In this document: piece after piece, positions 43,459 to 55,331 of the stretch
Layout: every line of letters begins with the position of its first letter
How positions within the stretch are numbered: the first letter of the stretch is position 1
Source of the DNA: Amorphophallus konjac
Lineage: Eukaryota; Streptophyta; Magnoliopsida; Alismatales; Araceae
Direction of reading: 5' to 3'
Assembly: GCA_022559845.1 (NCBI GenBank)
Contig: JAHNEJ010000450.1
Coordinates: 124,001-188,000, forward strand
DNA: 64,000 bases
Made by a program: the position numbers and the translations under genes
The notes under the pieces: model-generated
Database searches by the model: none
What the model was told of the DNA's origin: nothing
The model's input: only the letters and a program-made list of their open reading frames with translations

Positions 43459-44885
43459 CTGCAAAATAATGCAATGCATGTTAATTTGATTGCGAAATGT
43501 CATTACATTTGGAAAACAGAGGTGTTTTGGACAGCACAAATAAAAGATTTAGTAATCAACTTAACCATCTGAGTGGTAGAGTCAAACTACAAGCATATTG
43601 GCTTTTTCATTGTTTTTTTCCAAATTTCATTCTGAATTACCAGAATTAGCATTTATAAATACATTCATAATTAAGTTTCCAGAGAAGCTAATTCCAGTTA
43701 AAACATTTTTGGCCTATCACAGTATGACAGGACTATCAGGTGCACGTGAAACTTGAGACAAGTCCATTAAGCCTGATATGAGATGAAATGAAAGGAACAC
43801 AAATATTCCCTTTATATTATAATATGTCTGGTAAGTATTTACACATGAATCTATGCTTGCATGTGTATAAGGAAAATGCAGAACTTATTTAAGAAGGAAA
43901 AGGACTAACAAGTTCGATAAGTTAGAACATTTTAGTTTTCAAAAGAAGCTTGGGCATTTTAGTTTGAAACCATAGACAGGATATCACGTCTCCAGCATGG
44001 AGACACTTCGCAAACTGCTTCTTTATGTAAGGAATGTCGAAAAGTAAATTATAGCTGGGAGAAAAGGCCAGATTTCAAAATAAAAATGAGTAAAAGTAAT
44101 ATGCATAAACATACTGGTACAGGGAACTATGTGTTCATCCATCATGATGTGATTGACAAAACACACCACCAGCTACATGGGACATTTATTGCTGCATCTT
44201 CTTCAGAACTTGATATGTAGCTTGACTAATTCTTCCCCTATGATGAAGAATCTTAAAGTACAGACTATGCAATCACATCAAATGTGTATGGATGAATGAT
44301 CGATCACTCCACTGGTGCACGCTTAGAGAACCAAGTGTCTCAACCAGGACACAAGAAAACAGCAAAAACTAAGTTCACATGCAAATCATCGTAAATCAGA
44401 CAAGCATTGGAACTTGGAGGACCAGCTGTTCCACAATTTAAAAGAATTGAATGGCTTTGATGGCACATCCCATGCTTTTGGAACTAACATTGTCTTCAAG
44501 AGGACATGCATCACATTGTTATAATTATCTTGGGCACATGGATCCACTAAGGAATCAAATGATCAAAGAATAATGTAGTTGCTGATAACCCTCATTGCAG
44601 AATTATTACCGTACCACTTTTCAATCATCAAACTTGAAGGACTAGGTCAATCACGAATACTCATATTTTCATGTTTAAAAATTCCAAAAACAATAGCACT
44701 TGGGATCTTTTGTAAGCAATTTAAGAAAAGGGGATTGGAACGCAGTCCCATGGAACAACCGTGGGATGAACATGTGCAATGATTCCTACCACAGCCAATA
44801 ATTATTTTCCTGACACCCTTTCCTACCGCTTCAACTGTCCACTGCTGACTTCTGTGTATTGTTTTGGATAATCTTTTTTTAGAAG
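43459..44885. other. ABCG intron sequence, nothing recognised
   Basis: AT-rich, only short unsupported ORFs. It ends at a T-rich tract (about 44872) that may be the complement of the L1 poly(A) tail. Confidence 0.5.
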
Positions 44886-47240
44886 GTGGTGAAGCCACAA
44901 TTCATTAAAGATAACAAATATTTAAGAGTATAAAAGCATTGGGGAAGACTAAAAGCTTCCCCTGAAAATCCAGCATTCTATCAAGACAATAGAAGAGCCC
45001 TGAAAGGTACATCAGAAAAGGAGAATTCAAAATTAAAACAAGGAGGCAAAGCCCCCTTCACCAACACTAAGAGAAAAATTTCCGGTCCTTCAACTTGTGA
45101 GGCAGATGCAGCTGATTATGCTAGCCTGCGTAATGTGCATCCACTCCCTTGAAAAGACTCAGATCTCTTAAGGACCTGGTAACTGCTGTGCTACTCCTCT
45201 TTAATAGCCTACTGATTGTTTGTAAGTTGATGGTCCACATGTCCTCGTCTGTCTGCCTTGGATATCTCTTCTTCCAACCCTCCAGGGGATCTAAAATTGA
45301 CTAAGATTCCCACCAAGAAAAGCCTATGGCTTTGGACAGGTTGATACAAAGAACCCTGATTATCCCACACTCCACAAATAAATGGTTGTTGGATTCTTGA
45401 AAGGCCGCACAGAAGAGGCATTTCCGCTTGATGTTGGTAACAAACTTCCTTAATCTATGTGCAGTTTGAAGTCTTCCAGGCACAAGTTACCATGAATGGA
45501 TCTTAATTTTAAATGGAATCTTTGCCTTCCATATTAGATTCTTCTGGCAAACGAGAACAAACTGAGAAGACTCCCATTGTATCCCACCACCAGGTCCCAG
45601 TATTGTCATTGTTGGTATTATCCAGAGCTGTCAGGCAAGCAACTTCCTTAACATCTGCTTCAACTAATTCCCTTCTAGATTCCAGCTTCCAAGATTGACT
45701 CTCTCCCCTCCTCTGGATAAAGAATTGAACTACTTTATCTTTGTCAGAAGACAGCTGGTACAACTGTGGGAGCATGTAGTAGAAAGGCACTGGGAAGCCC
45801 ACCGATCTTCCCAGTATCAGATCCAGCATCTGTTCTCTTGGGAAAGCTGAATGGACATACATGTGAACTCTAAGTTCTTGCAGATATTTCTCCATCCGTG
45901 AGAAATCTTGGAAGATGAACTAGGTCCCAAGATCCATTTGCTGCAATTAGTATAGTACTTTGCTCTAACAACTTTCCGCCAGAGAGCTCCATTATCTTGA
46001 CCTAACTTCCAAAGCCACTTTGATATTAATGCTCCGTTAAAAACTGCTGTGTTGACCAACCCAACAGTCCTTTCCTCCTCACTTCTACACAACCTGTCCC
46101 ATCTCAAAAGGTGCAGTCCTCTGCTATTTGGATGGACCCCTTTCCAAAGAAAGGATCATTTAATTGCTCCGATCCTCCTTTCCACAGCCTTAGGGATCAT
46201 CAGCACTGACAGGTATTAGATGGCTACTGAAAAAGGAACTGTTTTGGATAGAACCCATCTGCTACCAGCTGATAGCAGTATCGCCTTCCACTCTTCCATT
46301 TTCTGATCAATTATCTGAACAAGTCCTATCCAATCTTGCACTTTTAAGGCTCTATCTGATAGTGGAAGTCCCAAATACCTGAGAGGAAATGAGGCCCTTT
46401 CACACCTCAATAAATCTACAGCCGTGGTTCAATTTATTTTCTGAGAGTCCAATAACAATGACTTTTGATTTCAAGAAATCGATCCTCAGCCTTGTTATAA
46501 TTCAAGTTATATTAACAGATTCCTAGGGTTTTGCATCTTCATTTATTCTCTAGTAGCAAAAAGGACTGTATCGTCAGCATACTGTAAATGAGTGATTTGA
46601 GGATTCTCTACCCATGTGAATCTGTTTAATCAGTGCAGCTCTGCTCCACATCTTGCTTAAAAACTGGCTGGTCAGGATGAATAGAAAAAAGGAGAAATGG
46701 GGTCACCTTGCCTGATCCCTCCTGAGTTGTTAGAAAAACCACATGGTTCTTCATTCGTTATACAGAACCTGGCTGTATCGATACAAGCATGGATCTAACT
46801 AATCTACTTTTGCTTGAACCCCATGGTGAAAAGTACTCTATTGATGCAACTCCAGCTAATCCTATCATATGCCATTTGAGAATCAATTTTGACTGCAGCA
46901 CACTTTTTCTTTCTGGTTATCTGGTCATGCATACACTTTTCAGCAGAGAAGAAGTTATCAAGAATAAATCTTTCCTTTATAAAAGAATTGTGATGGTCAT
47001 CCACAGGGTGTTCAATCACCCTTTGAGCCTTGTTAGAATTCCGGTTATGATTTTGTAACAGCCATGGAGTCTCTTGAAATTCCTTTACAAACTCCAATCC
47101 TCTTTGGTAGCTTCCCAAAACAGCCGGTAGAAACTCAAGGGAAAGCCATCCAGCCCTGTCATGTGTGTTGTGGGAGGGGGTGGAAGAGGCTTCACCCTCC
47201 TTTTCTTTCTTAAACAACAAGAAGAAAATTACCCGCAAGA
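44886..47240 (-). mobile_element. L1-type LINE, degenerate
   Basis: Minus-strand pieces in several frames. 47238-46804: RT N-terminal part with NSFIKERFILDNFFSAEKCM and AAVKIDSQMAYDRISWSCIN. 46600-46565: catalytic QYADDTVLF. 46410-46216: FPLRYLGLPLS and KMEEWKAILLSAGSRW. 46107-45509: GLVNTAVFNGALISKWLWKL and the WWWDTMGVFSVCS region. 45483-45209: a zinc-finger RVT-type end with C-x-x-C in KRKCLFCAAFQESNNHLFVEC. Order and motifs fit plant L1/Cin4 elements. Many stops and frameshifts show it is old. The endonuclease part is missing on the 5' side. Confidence 0.85.
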
Positions 47241-48289
47241 AGAAAACCCACCCGATGGGGGATCACAGTGGAGAGGAAACAATTGCTTAATTACCCAGGG
47301 TTCTTTTTACAAAAAGGTGGAACCCAAAAGCTCCTGGTCACACTTGAAAACCCCTGTTCACATTGATTCAACCCAATGAGGTCTAGGGTGCAAAGAAAAA
47401 ATCTTTATTTTCTCGAGGAGTTTTTATGACAAAATCAAGAGTCCTGTTCACATTGCGCTCTCTCTCTCTCTCTCTCTCTCTCCTCATTTATAAGAGATAA
47501 ATGCTTTTTAAAGAGAGATTTTGAGAGGAGAAGAAAAGGAGCCCAATGGCTCCTTCCTATCTCACCTGCAGCCTCCCTCTCCCAATAGAACTCTGCTGTG
47601 CAGAGAACAAAAAAAAGGAAGATAAAGAGGGTGCGGGGGCCAATACATAAAATATGGGGGAAAAAGAGTCCAACTTGAACTCAGATTCACCTGATGGGTC
47701 TCTCTCTCTCTCACACACACATTTATGATGAGCATTTAATGCTCTTTACACAAAAAATCAGAAAAGAGAGAGAAAGGGGAAGAAGGAAAAGAGTCCGGAG
47801 GCTCTCCTTCCACTTGCCCCTCTCTCCTCTCTCTCATGAGAGCATTTAATGCTGAATAAAAAATCAAAAAAGATAGAGAGAAAGGGGGAAGAAGGAAAAG
47901 AGTCCGGAGGCTCTCTTTTCTTCACCTATGGCCTCTCTCTCCTCAGAAAAGGGCCCGGTTGGCCTTACAACAGGAAAAAGGGAGAGAAATGAAATTATGA
48001 GGGGTTTCATGCAAATTTTTAAAAATGCTCCCTCTCTTGAAAAGGGCCCAAGAGGGGGCTGCACATGCAAACTTATCTTATTTAGGTTTTTGTATAAAAC
48101 CCCCTTCTCCAAGTACACTAAAAATAGCCCAGCAAGGGGCTGCACACGCAATTTTACCGCCCCCTGGAGCCTATAAATACCCCTACGGGGGCCCCATTTG
48201 GGAGAAAGAAGAACCTTCACCAAGGTTGGCCTCTTGCTTTCTCTCTACTCAGGTGAGAGCCATGACCCACCTAGGCTAAGTCCAACCAT
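47241..48289 (+). repeat. LTR-like block with simple repeats and TATA box
   Basis: Contains (CT)n at 47456-47482, three diverged copies of a GAGAGAAAGGGGAAGAAGGAAAAGAGTCCGGAGGC-like segment (47520-47930), a GGGCTGCACACGCAA repeat pair (about 48055 and 48139), and CCTATAAATACCCC at about 48170, the same TATA style as at 39989. Probably an LTR of another Tat-like element; ends not determined. Confidence 0.45.
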
Positions 48290-48700
48290 GGTCCATATGG
48301 CTCAAACCACTTAGACCATTGTAACCAATTGGGAATTGACTCCGACCATGGGGTCCAAATGCCCAATTGGACCATTGAGTCCAGATGCCCAATTGGCTCG
48401 GACCATTGAGTCCAAATCCCTAATTGGCTCGAATCATTAAGTTCAGATGCCCAATTAAGCCCAATTGGCTCGGACCATTGAGTCCAAGTGTCCAATTGGC
48501 TTGGACCAATGGATCCAAATACCCTATTAGGCCCAATTGACTTAGACCATTGAGTTTGAAGGCCCAGTTAGCCCCAATTGGCCCAGACCACTAAACTCAT
48601 TATGCCTAATTAGCCCGTCATAGACCCAATTGGTTGGACCACCAGTCCATCAAGCCCAATTGGCCAAGATTGTTAAGTTTGCTTGGCCGTTTTAGGCCCA
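48290..48700. repeat. CCAATTGG / GGACCATTGAGTCC minisatellite
   Basis: About ten imperfect units of 30-45 bp, each pairing the palindrome CCAATTGG with a short inverted repeat GGAC-CATTGA-GTCC. Units at the right end are more diverged. Confidence 0.75.
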
Positions 48701-48879
48701 AGTAGCCGATGAAACTAAGCTTCCCATGTACTCAGCCGATCTGGCCCAATCCTAATGTCTTTCTTTGAAAATAATGAATAAAAGTTAACTTTTTTATTCA
48801 TGCGCCCTTCTATGTGCATGCAGATGTTTAATGCCAATCTTATGGGTGAAAAACCAAAAACACCCTTTTGACCTTACCC

Positions 48880-49440
48880 TTACCTCACCCAAATCGAACC
48901 CTGACCTAAAAGGACCAAAATACCCTTAGCATGATAAAAATTCTTTAAAAACACAAAAAGTGTCAAAAAATGTAAAAAAACAGGCCTAGAATGTCCAAAA
49001 TACCCCTGAAACCCTAGCAACATACCCAAATTTATGAGAACACCCCTAAAACCACAAAAAATCATGTAATTTTTTCAATTTTCGAAAACAGTAAAAATCA
49101 CCCAAAATACCCCCAAAACCTTTTAAACAAAGGTCAAAATTACCAAATGACCCTTAATGTCCCAAAATTCATAAAAAATATAAAAAAATCTTTAAAAATT
49201 GTTAAATACGAAACATAATTCTTAAAAACCCTAAAAGTCCCTAAAATGACCAAAATACTCCTAGGACATAAAATACCCAAAATTACCTAAAAACATACCC
49301 AGGGCTCGAAAACCCACGAAAGTCACTTAAGGCACACCTCAACCCTAAACGGTTAAACCAACTAAACATGAAAAATGACCAAAATACCCTTATGACTCAA
49401 AATGACTTAAAATCAACCTAAAACCACATAGAATACCTTT
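48880..49440. repeat. Low-complexity CCAAAATACCCC repeats
   Basis: Short words such as AAAATACCC and CCTAAAACC recur every 20-40 bp. The complementary wording GGGGTATTT dominates 51205-51560. Confidence 0.55.
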
Positions 49441-49539
49441 GAACCCATTATGGAGGGGAAAATGTGTTTGCGGAGCCTGTGTGAGTGGTGCATCTATGTA
49501 ATTATGGTTTGATTGGCATTCTACGAGCAATTAATCAAG

Positions 49540-49850
49540 GGTATTCGGCTGTCCAGTCGATGTCATTAACACCGATCGAGGTCAGTGGGGAAAGGTCTAG
49601 CACATAAACTCATAACACTTGAGGAGAATATCTATGATGTCCTAGGGGATTGTTTACACGCGGAATTTTCGAATATCCATTTTGTTGGATGAATATGTGG
49701 ATATTTTGACATATTTGTTAATTCCGCGCTTTTGGGTTTATCAGACGATTTAGAGTTCGTGTACTGGACTTTTCCCCACCAACCGAAATCGATGTTAATT
49801 TACATCGGACAAGTCCGAACACTTTTGGTTAACTGTCGAAGAATGTCTTT
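49540..49850. repeat. Two head-to-head copies of a conserved TE block
   Basis: The block at 41786-41920 (GTGTTCGG...CCGATGT...TTAA..ATCGA...GTCGATGGGGAAA) recurs here on the plus strand (about 49540-49630) and, more closely, on the minus strand (about 49845-49665). The two local copies face each other around ACACGCGGAATT. Confidence 0.6.
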
Positions 49851-50379
49851 TGCCTCTATATGTTGTGACACAGATGATCGTGACGATCGCCCATCACGAG
49901 TACATACTCTTACAAAGGAATTTGGAGACTTCATTTGTTGAACACATGTGATTTGAATTACAATCGGTCTTTCAAGACCTTTACATATAGTCCCGATTGG
50001 GTAATCGGGTTTTCGGAATTATATCCAGTTGCAACTAGAGCCTTTAAATTTGCTTCAGTCAACATTTAGATTTTTGAACTTGCTTTCATGCTGATCGTGT
50101 CATTGAATTTACTTGTCCCCTGATCGGACAGTTGAACTTGAATTCCATCACGAGAACTGTTGGATCGCCAAGGTGATCACTGTCGGTCCGTCAGAATTGC
50201 TTCGTGGTCATAATCACTCATATTTTATTGTGATCGGACCCTTAAGTTGGCTTGGTGTCCATAAAGGGCATTCCCACTTGAGGCGGGATATATTTGTAAT
50301 TTTCCCTCCATCAAGATATTTTTGCAATTTTTCCAAACTTTGGGATGTTCTTGTAATTTCTTACTTTCTTGAATATAGT

Positions 50380-50900
50380 CCCGTCACTTCTGGACTTCAT
50401 GGGAATTGACTTTTCGGATATAGCCCCGTCACTTCTCGACTTCCTGAGCATTTTTTTCATTCTAACTTTTCGGCATATGTTTGACATTTCTTGATTTCTC
50501 GGAGATAGCCCCGTCATGTCTTGACTTCTTGAGCATATCTGTCACTTCTTGACTTTTCGGAGATAGCTCCGTCACTTCTTGACTTCCTAGGCATATCTAT
50601 CATTTCTTGACTTTTCGGAGATCGCCCCGTCGTTTGACTTCCTAGGCGCTCCTGACTTCCTTTCTTGACTTCTCGGGAATAGCTCCGTCATTCAACTTCC
50701 TGGGCATTCATCGTCTTCATTTCTTGACTTATCGAAAATAACCGCGTCATTTGACTTCTTGGGCATTCCTCGTCTTCATTTCTTGACTTATCAGAAATAA
50801 CCGCGTCATTTGACTTCCTGGACATTTCTCGTCTTCATTTCTTGACTTCTCAGAAATAACCCCGTCATTCGACTTCTTGAGTATTTTTCGTCTTGATTTC
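50380..50900. repeat. Minisatellite, GACTTCTCGGAGATAGCCCCGTCA-type units
   Basis: About nine imperfect units of 50-65 bp with core TTCTTGACTT, ATAGCCCCGTCA and a CCTGGGCAT variant. No reading frame of interest. Confidence 0.7.
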
Positions 50901-51204
50901 TCTTGACTTTCCAATGTTCATTTGTAATTTCACCATTTTTAAGTTTCCAGACATGATAGCTCTTGACCATGAAAAAGATACATGGATTTGGATGGTTAGT
51001 CATAAGTCGAACTCAGGAGAGCGCACACCGCTTCAGGGAAGGGGCGTGATCTCGCTCCACCGAGTCGTGCAAATAGTGCCAACCGGAACAAGAGCATTCT
51101 TTGATAATTTTGAAACAAACCAAGAACTTTGTGCAGTTTTTAGACTGAACAATAACTTTCATGCAACTTTCCCACAAATGTGGTATTTTCGCAATTTTCT
51201 GATA

Positions 51205-51565
51205 TTTCAGGGTCTTTTTGCATTTTCCCACCATTTGGGGTATTTTGTAATTTTTCCGCCATCGGAGATATTTCTGTAATTTTCTGACCACTAGGGGTAT
51301 TTCTACAATTTTTTGACACTGGGGGTATTTCTGTAATTTTCTGACCACTGGGGGTATTTCTGTAATTTTCTGACCACTGAGGGTATTTCTACAAGTTTTC
51401 TGACGACCCGGGGTATTTCTGTAATTTTCCTACCACCGAGGATATTTCTATAATTTTCCCACTATCAGGGGTATTTCAGAGATTTTTCCCCGCATCTGGG
51501 GTATTTCTGCAAATTTTCTACCCTCGGGGGTATTTATGCAATTTTCCCACTGTCGGGGCCCTTCG
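51205..51565. repeat. Minisatellite, GGGGTATTTCTGTAATTTTC units
   Basis: Eleven to twelve units of about 30-32 bp, GGGGTATTTCTGTAATTTTC followed by a variable TGACCACT. Confidence 0.8.
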
Positions 51566-51843
51566 GGGGTGTTCATGCAATTCTTTACTTTTCCCTCTTA
51601 AACATTTGTAAGACTTGCAATCAATTTGTAACACCATCTCCATTTGACCTTTGGATGATTTCAAATGCAATAAATCCAATCATTTCTTTTCAATTTATAA
51701 GACCATTTGAATTTGAATGAAACAAACCCATTTTGACTAGCCCACAAGCCCATTTTTAAGCTTTGTAAGCCCATGATCATTTGCAGGGGGTGAAAGGTTT
51801 CTTAAGATCACCATTCCCAAAGGAGGTGACTGGAACTCCCATG

Positions 51844-52145
51844 CATGGTTGGCAGTATCGGCCGAAACCGATACGTTTCGGCCGAAACGTATCGGTTTCG
51901 GCCGATACCGATCCGAAATCGGACCCTAACACTATAGCAGGTCCGAAACCTATTAAATAATAGTTTTTTAATGGTTTCGGACGAAACCATTAAAGGTTTC
52001 GGCCGAAACTGACCTGTTTCGGTCCGAAACCGTCCAGTTTCGACCGAAACCAGAGAGAATTACTATTTTTTTTATTTTTTTGAATGGTTTCAACCGGTTT
52101 CGGCCGAAACCGAAACCGGTACCGAAACCGATACTGCCATCCTTG
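51844..52145. mobile_element. hAT-type MITE, 302 bp
   Basis: Ends CATGGTTGGCAGTATCGG (left) and CAAGGATGGCAGTATCGG (right, complement). Near-identical 8-bp target duplications CTCCCATG (51836-51843) and CTCCCAGG (52146-52153). The interior is almost entirely made of TTTCGGCCGAAA-like palindromes. Confidence 0.8.
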
Positions 52146-52732
52146 CTCCCAGGGGAGGCCTTTTTTGTGGTGACCATACCCCTTCTCATGCGAACATGGC
52201 AACTTCCAAAATTGTCGATGTTGCTGCCCTGTTGCCTTCGCAGGACTGCTGGCTGCTGCTACCGCTTGGGCCTCTTCAGAAGCTCTCCAAGCCTTCGACG
52301 ACTCCTCCCCCTGCTGCCTCCCATTTCCTTTAATAGGTCCGAAACCTATTAAATAATAGTTTTTTAATGGTTTCGGACGAAACCATTAAAGGTTTCGGCC
52401 GAAACTGACCTGTTTCGGTCCGAAACCGTCCAGTTTCGGCCGAAACCAGAGAGAATTACTATTTTTTTTATTTTTTTGAATGGTTTCAACCGGTTTCGGC
52501 CGAAACCGAAACCGGTACCGAAACCGATACTGCCATCCTTGCTCCCAGGGGGGGCCTTTTTTGTGGTGACCATATCCCTTCTCATGCGAACATGGCAACT
52601 TCCAAAATTGTCGCTGCTGCTGCCCTGTTGCCTTCGCAGGACTGCTGGCTGCTGCTACCGCTTGGGCCTCTTCAGAAGCTCTCCAAGCCTTCGACTCCTC
52701 CTCCCCCTGCTGCCTCCCATTTCCTTTTATAG
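51941..52732. repeat. 396-bp tandem duplication covering part of the MITE
   Basis: GTCCGAAACCTATTAAATAA starts at 51941 and again at 52337, exactly 396 bp apart. Each copy contains the right two thirds of the MITE plus about 190 bp of flank. A smaller 42-bp duplication (CCCATTTCCTTTTATAGC start) follows at about 52717-52800. Confidence 0.93.
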
Positions 52733-52799
52733 CTGATGCACAGTGAACCGGAGGCATACCCATTTCCTTTTATAGCTGATGCACAGTGAACCGGAGGCA

Positions 52800-53225
52800 T
52801 GATGCCTCCGGTTGGAACTTCCCCCACCCCCTCCGGTGGAAGTTCAACAATCAAAACCTCCTCACATTCCTTTTTTTTTTTTTTTTTGGGGGGGGGGGGG
52901 GGGTTTCCTCTCTACTGCACAGGGACATGAGGGGCCCCCTCCAGTTGTGCAGTGACCGGAGGGGGTCTCCCCCCTTCTCTCTTCTACTTTCTTTTTTTTT
53001 TCAGGTTGCAAAGGACCGGAGGGGGGGTCCATCCGGTTGCAAGGGACCGGAGGGGGTCCCCCTCTGGTGTAACAGGACTGGAGGGGGTCCCTCCGATTGC
53101 CAGGGACCGGAGGGGGTCCCTCCGGTTTGTCATTACCGGAGGGACCCCCCTCCGGCTTAACACTACCGGAGGGGGTCTCCCTCCGGTTCAGAACCACCGG
53201 AGGGACCCCCCTCCGGTCTTCATGC
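52800..53225. repeat. CCGGAGGG...CCCTCCGG palindrome array
   Basis: About nine units of 27-32 bp from 52945 on (ACCGGAGGGGGTCCCTCCGG plus a variable 6-10 bp spacer), with two outlying units near 52800-52845. A poly-T then poly-G run lies at 52871-52903. Open frames on both strands merely follow the repeat. Confidence 0.85.
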
Positions 53226-53279
53226 CGTCCAAGAGAGAAGAGAGGGGCGGAGGGGGTTTCTTGACTCTTTGAACCCCCC

Positions 53280-53700
53280 TTTTTTTATAAATTTCAGGGT
53301 TCAACAGGGATTTATTCCATAGTCCCGGAAGATATACCTCCATATGTTATAATGTTCCCACGATATCCTATAGGATGTTCTTCCATGGAATCTTATCTTT
53401 CCTAGTTGTTTTTTATACCTAGTGGTGAAAAGCAATTTTGTAGAGTAAAATTGCAGTTTTTATCAAAGAGAAAGAAGGTTGAATGAAGCTAGACTTGACA
53501 GGACTATGGCTCTTTAGATTGGAGGAAAAACGTACAGAAGTGACAATTTGGAGACAATTCATAAACCCAAATCAAAATGGTCAAAGAGGAATGAAAATGT
53601 TGGTATCTGTCTTGGCAACAGAGATATTGAGAAAAAGGATCACAAATAATGGAGATCCAAGAACTGACTTTACTAATAGTTGCGTAAATATAGCTGAAGA
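53280..53700. other. ABCG intron sequence, one weak ORF
   Basis: A plus-strand frame from 53483 to 53740 (MKLDLTGLWLFRL start) has no family I recognise, runs into the neighbouring MITE and is probably chance. Confidence 0.4.
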
Positions 53701-54079
53701 CAAGGTTTGCAGAACCAGAATTAGTTCCAGGACCGATTAGGCTGATTCTGGTCCCGGTTCCAGTTTAGATCGGGAACCGGACGGTTCAAAAGTTTAGAGA
53801 CTGGTTTCCACTGTCTCCCTCAAATACTTGTATATAAAGTTTTTTTTAAAAAAAAGAATATGATGATTACTCAAGTCATTGGGGCTCAGCTTGAGGTTTA
53901 AACCCTAATCTTGTCAAATCAAGTAAGATTTCAACCCTGATCACACTTAAAGCTTAATTTCAAAGCAATTTAAACCCTAATCTCACTTAATTTATTCATT
54001 TTTATAAGCTCCTATTTTTTATTAAAAAAATCACATTTTCCCTTGTTTTTAAGGACAGACCAGTCCGGTTCTGAAACCT
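53701..54079. mobile_element. MITE-like element, about 379 bp
   Basis: The left end CAAGGTTTGCAGAACC resembles the complement of the right end (AGGTTTCAGAACCGG). Flanks GCTGAAGA (53693-53700) and GCTGAACA (54080-54087) differ at one base, so hAT-like. Confidence 0.6.
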
Positions 54080-54976
54080 GCTGAACAATCACTTGAATAT
54101 CTGAAATTAAATTTTCATTGCTAGATCCAACCATTTGCATTCTTCCCACGCAACAATACACAATAAATTGAATATGTGGAAACACCGATCCATCCTTATG
54201 GCTATCCATGTACTCCATCAACTGTTTCAACTTGCTCCATTGATTCAAAGTGTAACTCCTCTCAATTAAGCAACATAAAATAATATACTAGAGTTTAAGA
54301 AAGAATCTCATTTGGAAACAACTCTTCAATCAATCGCCAAGATAGTCATAATCATAATTTCTGTGTCTCCTTCCACCTGCCACTATGACTATGGTATTCA
54401 TTCATTGAGACGGCATCCTGGTTTCTACAATGAAGAGTAGAATCTGCAAGTGGTAGCAGTGTCAATGATATCCTTTGTTTAAATTATCAAACAAATAAAT
54501 AAGAGAAAAGATAAAGTTTTGAAGCCACTTTGAACTCATTTAATAGCTATCTTGTAATGCACCCAACTTGATAAGAGAAGCAAGATTGCTGAGAACTTGC
54601 CAATGTATTTATTTCTCCATGGCTGCTTCTGTATCAAGTCAATCATCTTTCGTCTTACATTGAAACATAACATTTATTGTTATACATACAGTTATCATGC
54701 CCTATACCAACATGACCATATAAACAAACATGGTGCAGCCAGTGAAGCAATCCATGCCACACAATATCATCAAGCAGCACACAATACCTTGGTAGGTATA
54801 TCAAAGACTAATGTATATATGATAAAATATCTGTAGACACTTGCATGATAGACACTGGATATTTGTGGCACTAATAAGAAAGAAAGAAATTTAAGAAGAG
54901 AAAAAATGAAATCCCCTCAACTACTAAATATTGAGCTAAAATAAAATGTGAATGGAAAGACGAAAAGTATGCATAC
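54080..54976. other. ABCG intron sequence, nothing recognised
   Basis: AT-rich intron sequence ending at the donor site of the upstream exon. Confidence 0.5.
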
Positions 54977-55064
54977 CTATTGTTCTTTCATAATCAATCA
55001 TAAAGTATGTGATAACACCAAAAATGATTGTCTGGACGGCAATATATGGGATTTCCACAAGACC
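54977..55064 (-). CDS. PDR/ABCG transporter, exon with loop and membrane helix
   Basis: 29 codons plus one base: [20 protein letters not shown] then FMIDYERTI. The E-I-P-Y sequence before a membrane helix is a PDR landmark. Acceptor TTCTCAG, donor GTATGC. Separated from the upstream exon by only 95 bp. Confidence 0.92.
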
Positions 55065-55159
55065 CTGAGAACATAAATGTAGTAGATACGTAGTGTGAAA
55101 TGACTTTTCATAAAAAGCTAAGAACTATGTAAACAGATTGCATTAGGTAACGATTCTAC

Positions 55160-55331
55160 CTGTGCCAATGCATAAGGAAATGGAGAGTACATTCCCGTTG
55201 CTCTTTCTCTATAGTACACAGTTCTTTCTATAGATATCACGGGCTGTATAGATGAGGCATTGTTCACTCCAAGGAAAATACAAGCTGCATAAAGAGCCCC
55301 CATCACGATAAACAAGCCCTCTGTAGTTTCC
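55160..55331 (-). CDS. PDR/ABCG transporter, first exon visible in the window
   Basis: 57 codons plus one leading base: [20 protein letters not shown], then [38 protein letters not shown]-x-x-N-A-S-S-x-Q-P-V and E-R-T-x-Y-R-E-R-A-x-G-M-Y are signatures of the second membrane domain of PDR transporters. The acceptor TTTGTAG precedes it. The exon before it is not in the next 8.7 kb. Confidence 0.92.

Larger units (their letters stand above)
36385..55331 (-). other. PDR/ABCG transporter gene, 3' half (gene span)
   Basis: Four exons on the minus strand: 55331-55160, 55064-54977, 43458-43292 and 36651-36385, with phase-matched GT-AG junctions, encode 230 residues of the C-terminal membrane domain of a full-size pleiotropic-drug-resistance ABC transporter. 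Introns are 95 bp, 11.5 kb and 6.6 kb. Upstream exons (both nucleotide-binding domains, first membrane domain) are not found between 55332 and 64000, so either another intron exceeds 8.7 kb, containing the copia element, or the gene is truncated there. Members of this family export secondary metabolites, hormones or lipids across the plasma membrane; the substrate cannot be told. No stop or frameshift is seen in the four exons. Confidence 0.85.

Noticed and set aside
51013..51348. Minus-strand ORF with repeating VRKLQKYPQ-like peptide
   Set aside because: It is the translation of the 30-32 bp minisatellite in one frame; neighbouring units break the frame.
52945..53225. CRISPR-like repeat array
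   Set aside because: Regular palindromic repeats with variable spacers look superficially like CRISPR, but spacers are only 6-10 bp, there are no cas genes, and the context is plant intron/TE DNA.
53483..53740. 85-residue ORF as a possible gene
   Set aside because: No family recognised, no splice partner, and it runs into the inverted end of the MITE at 53701.
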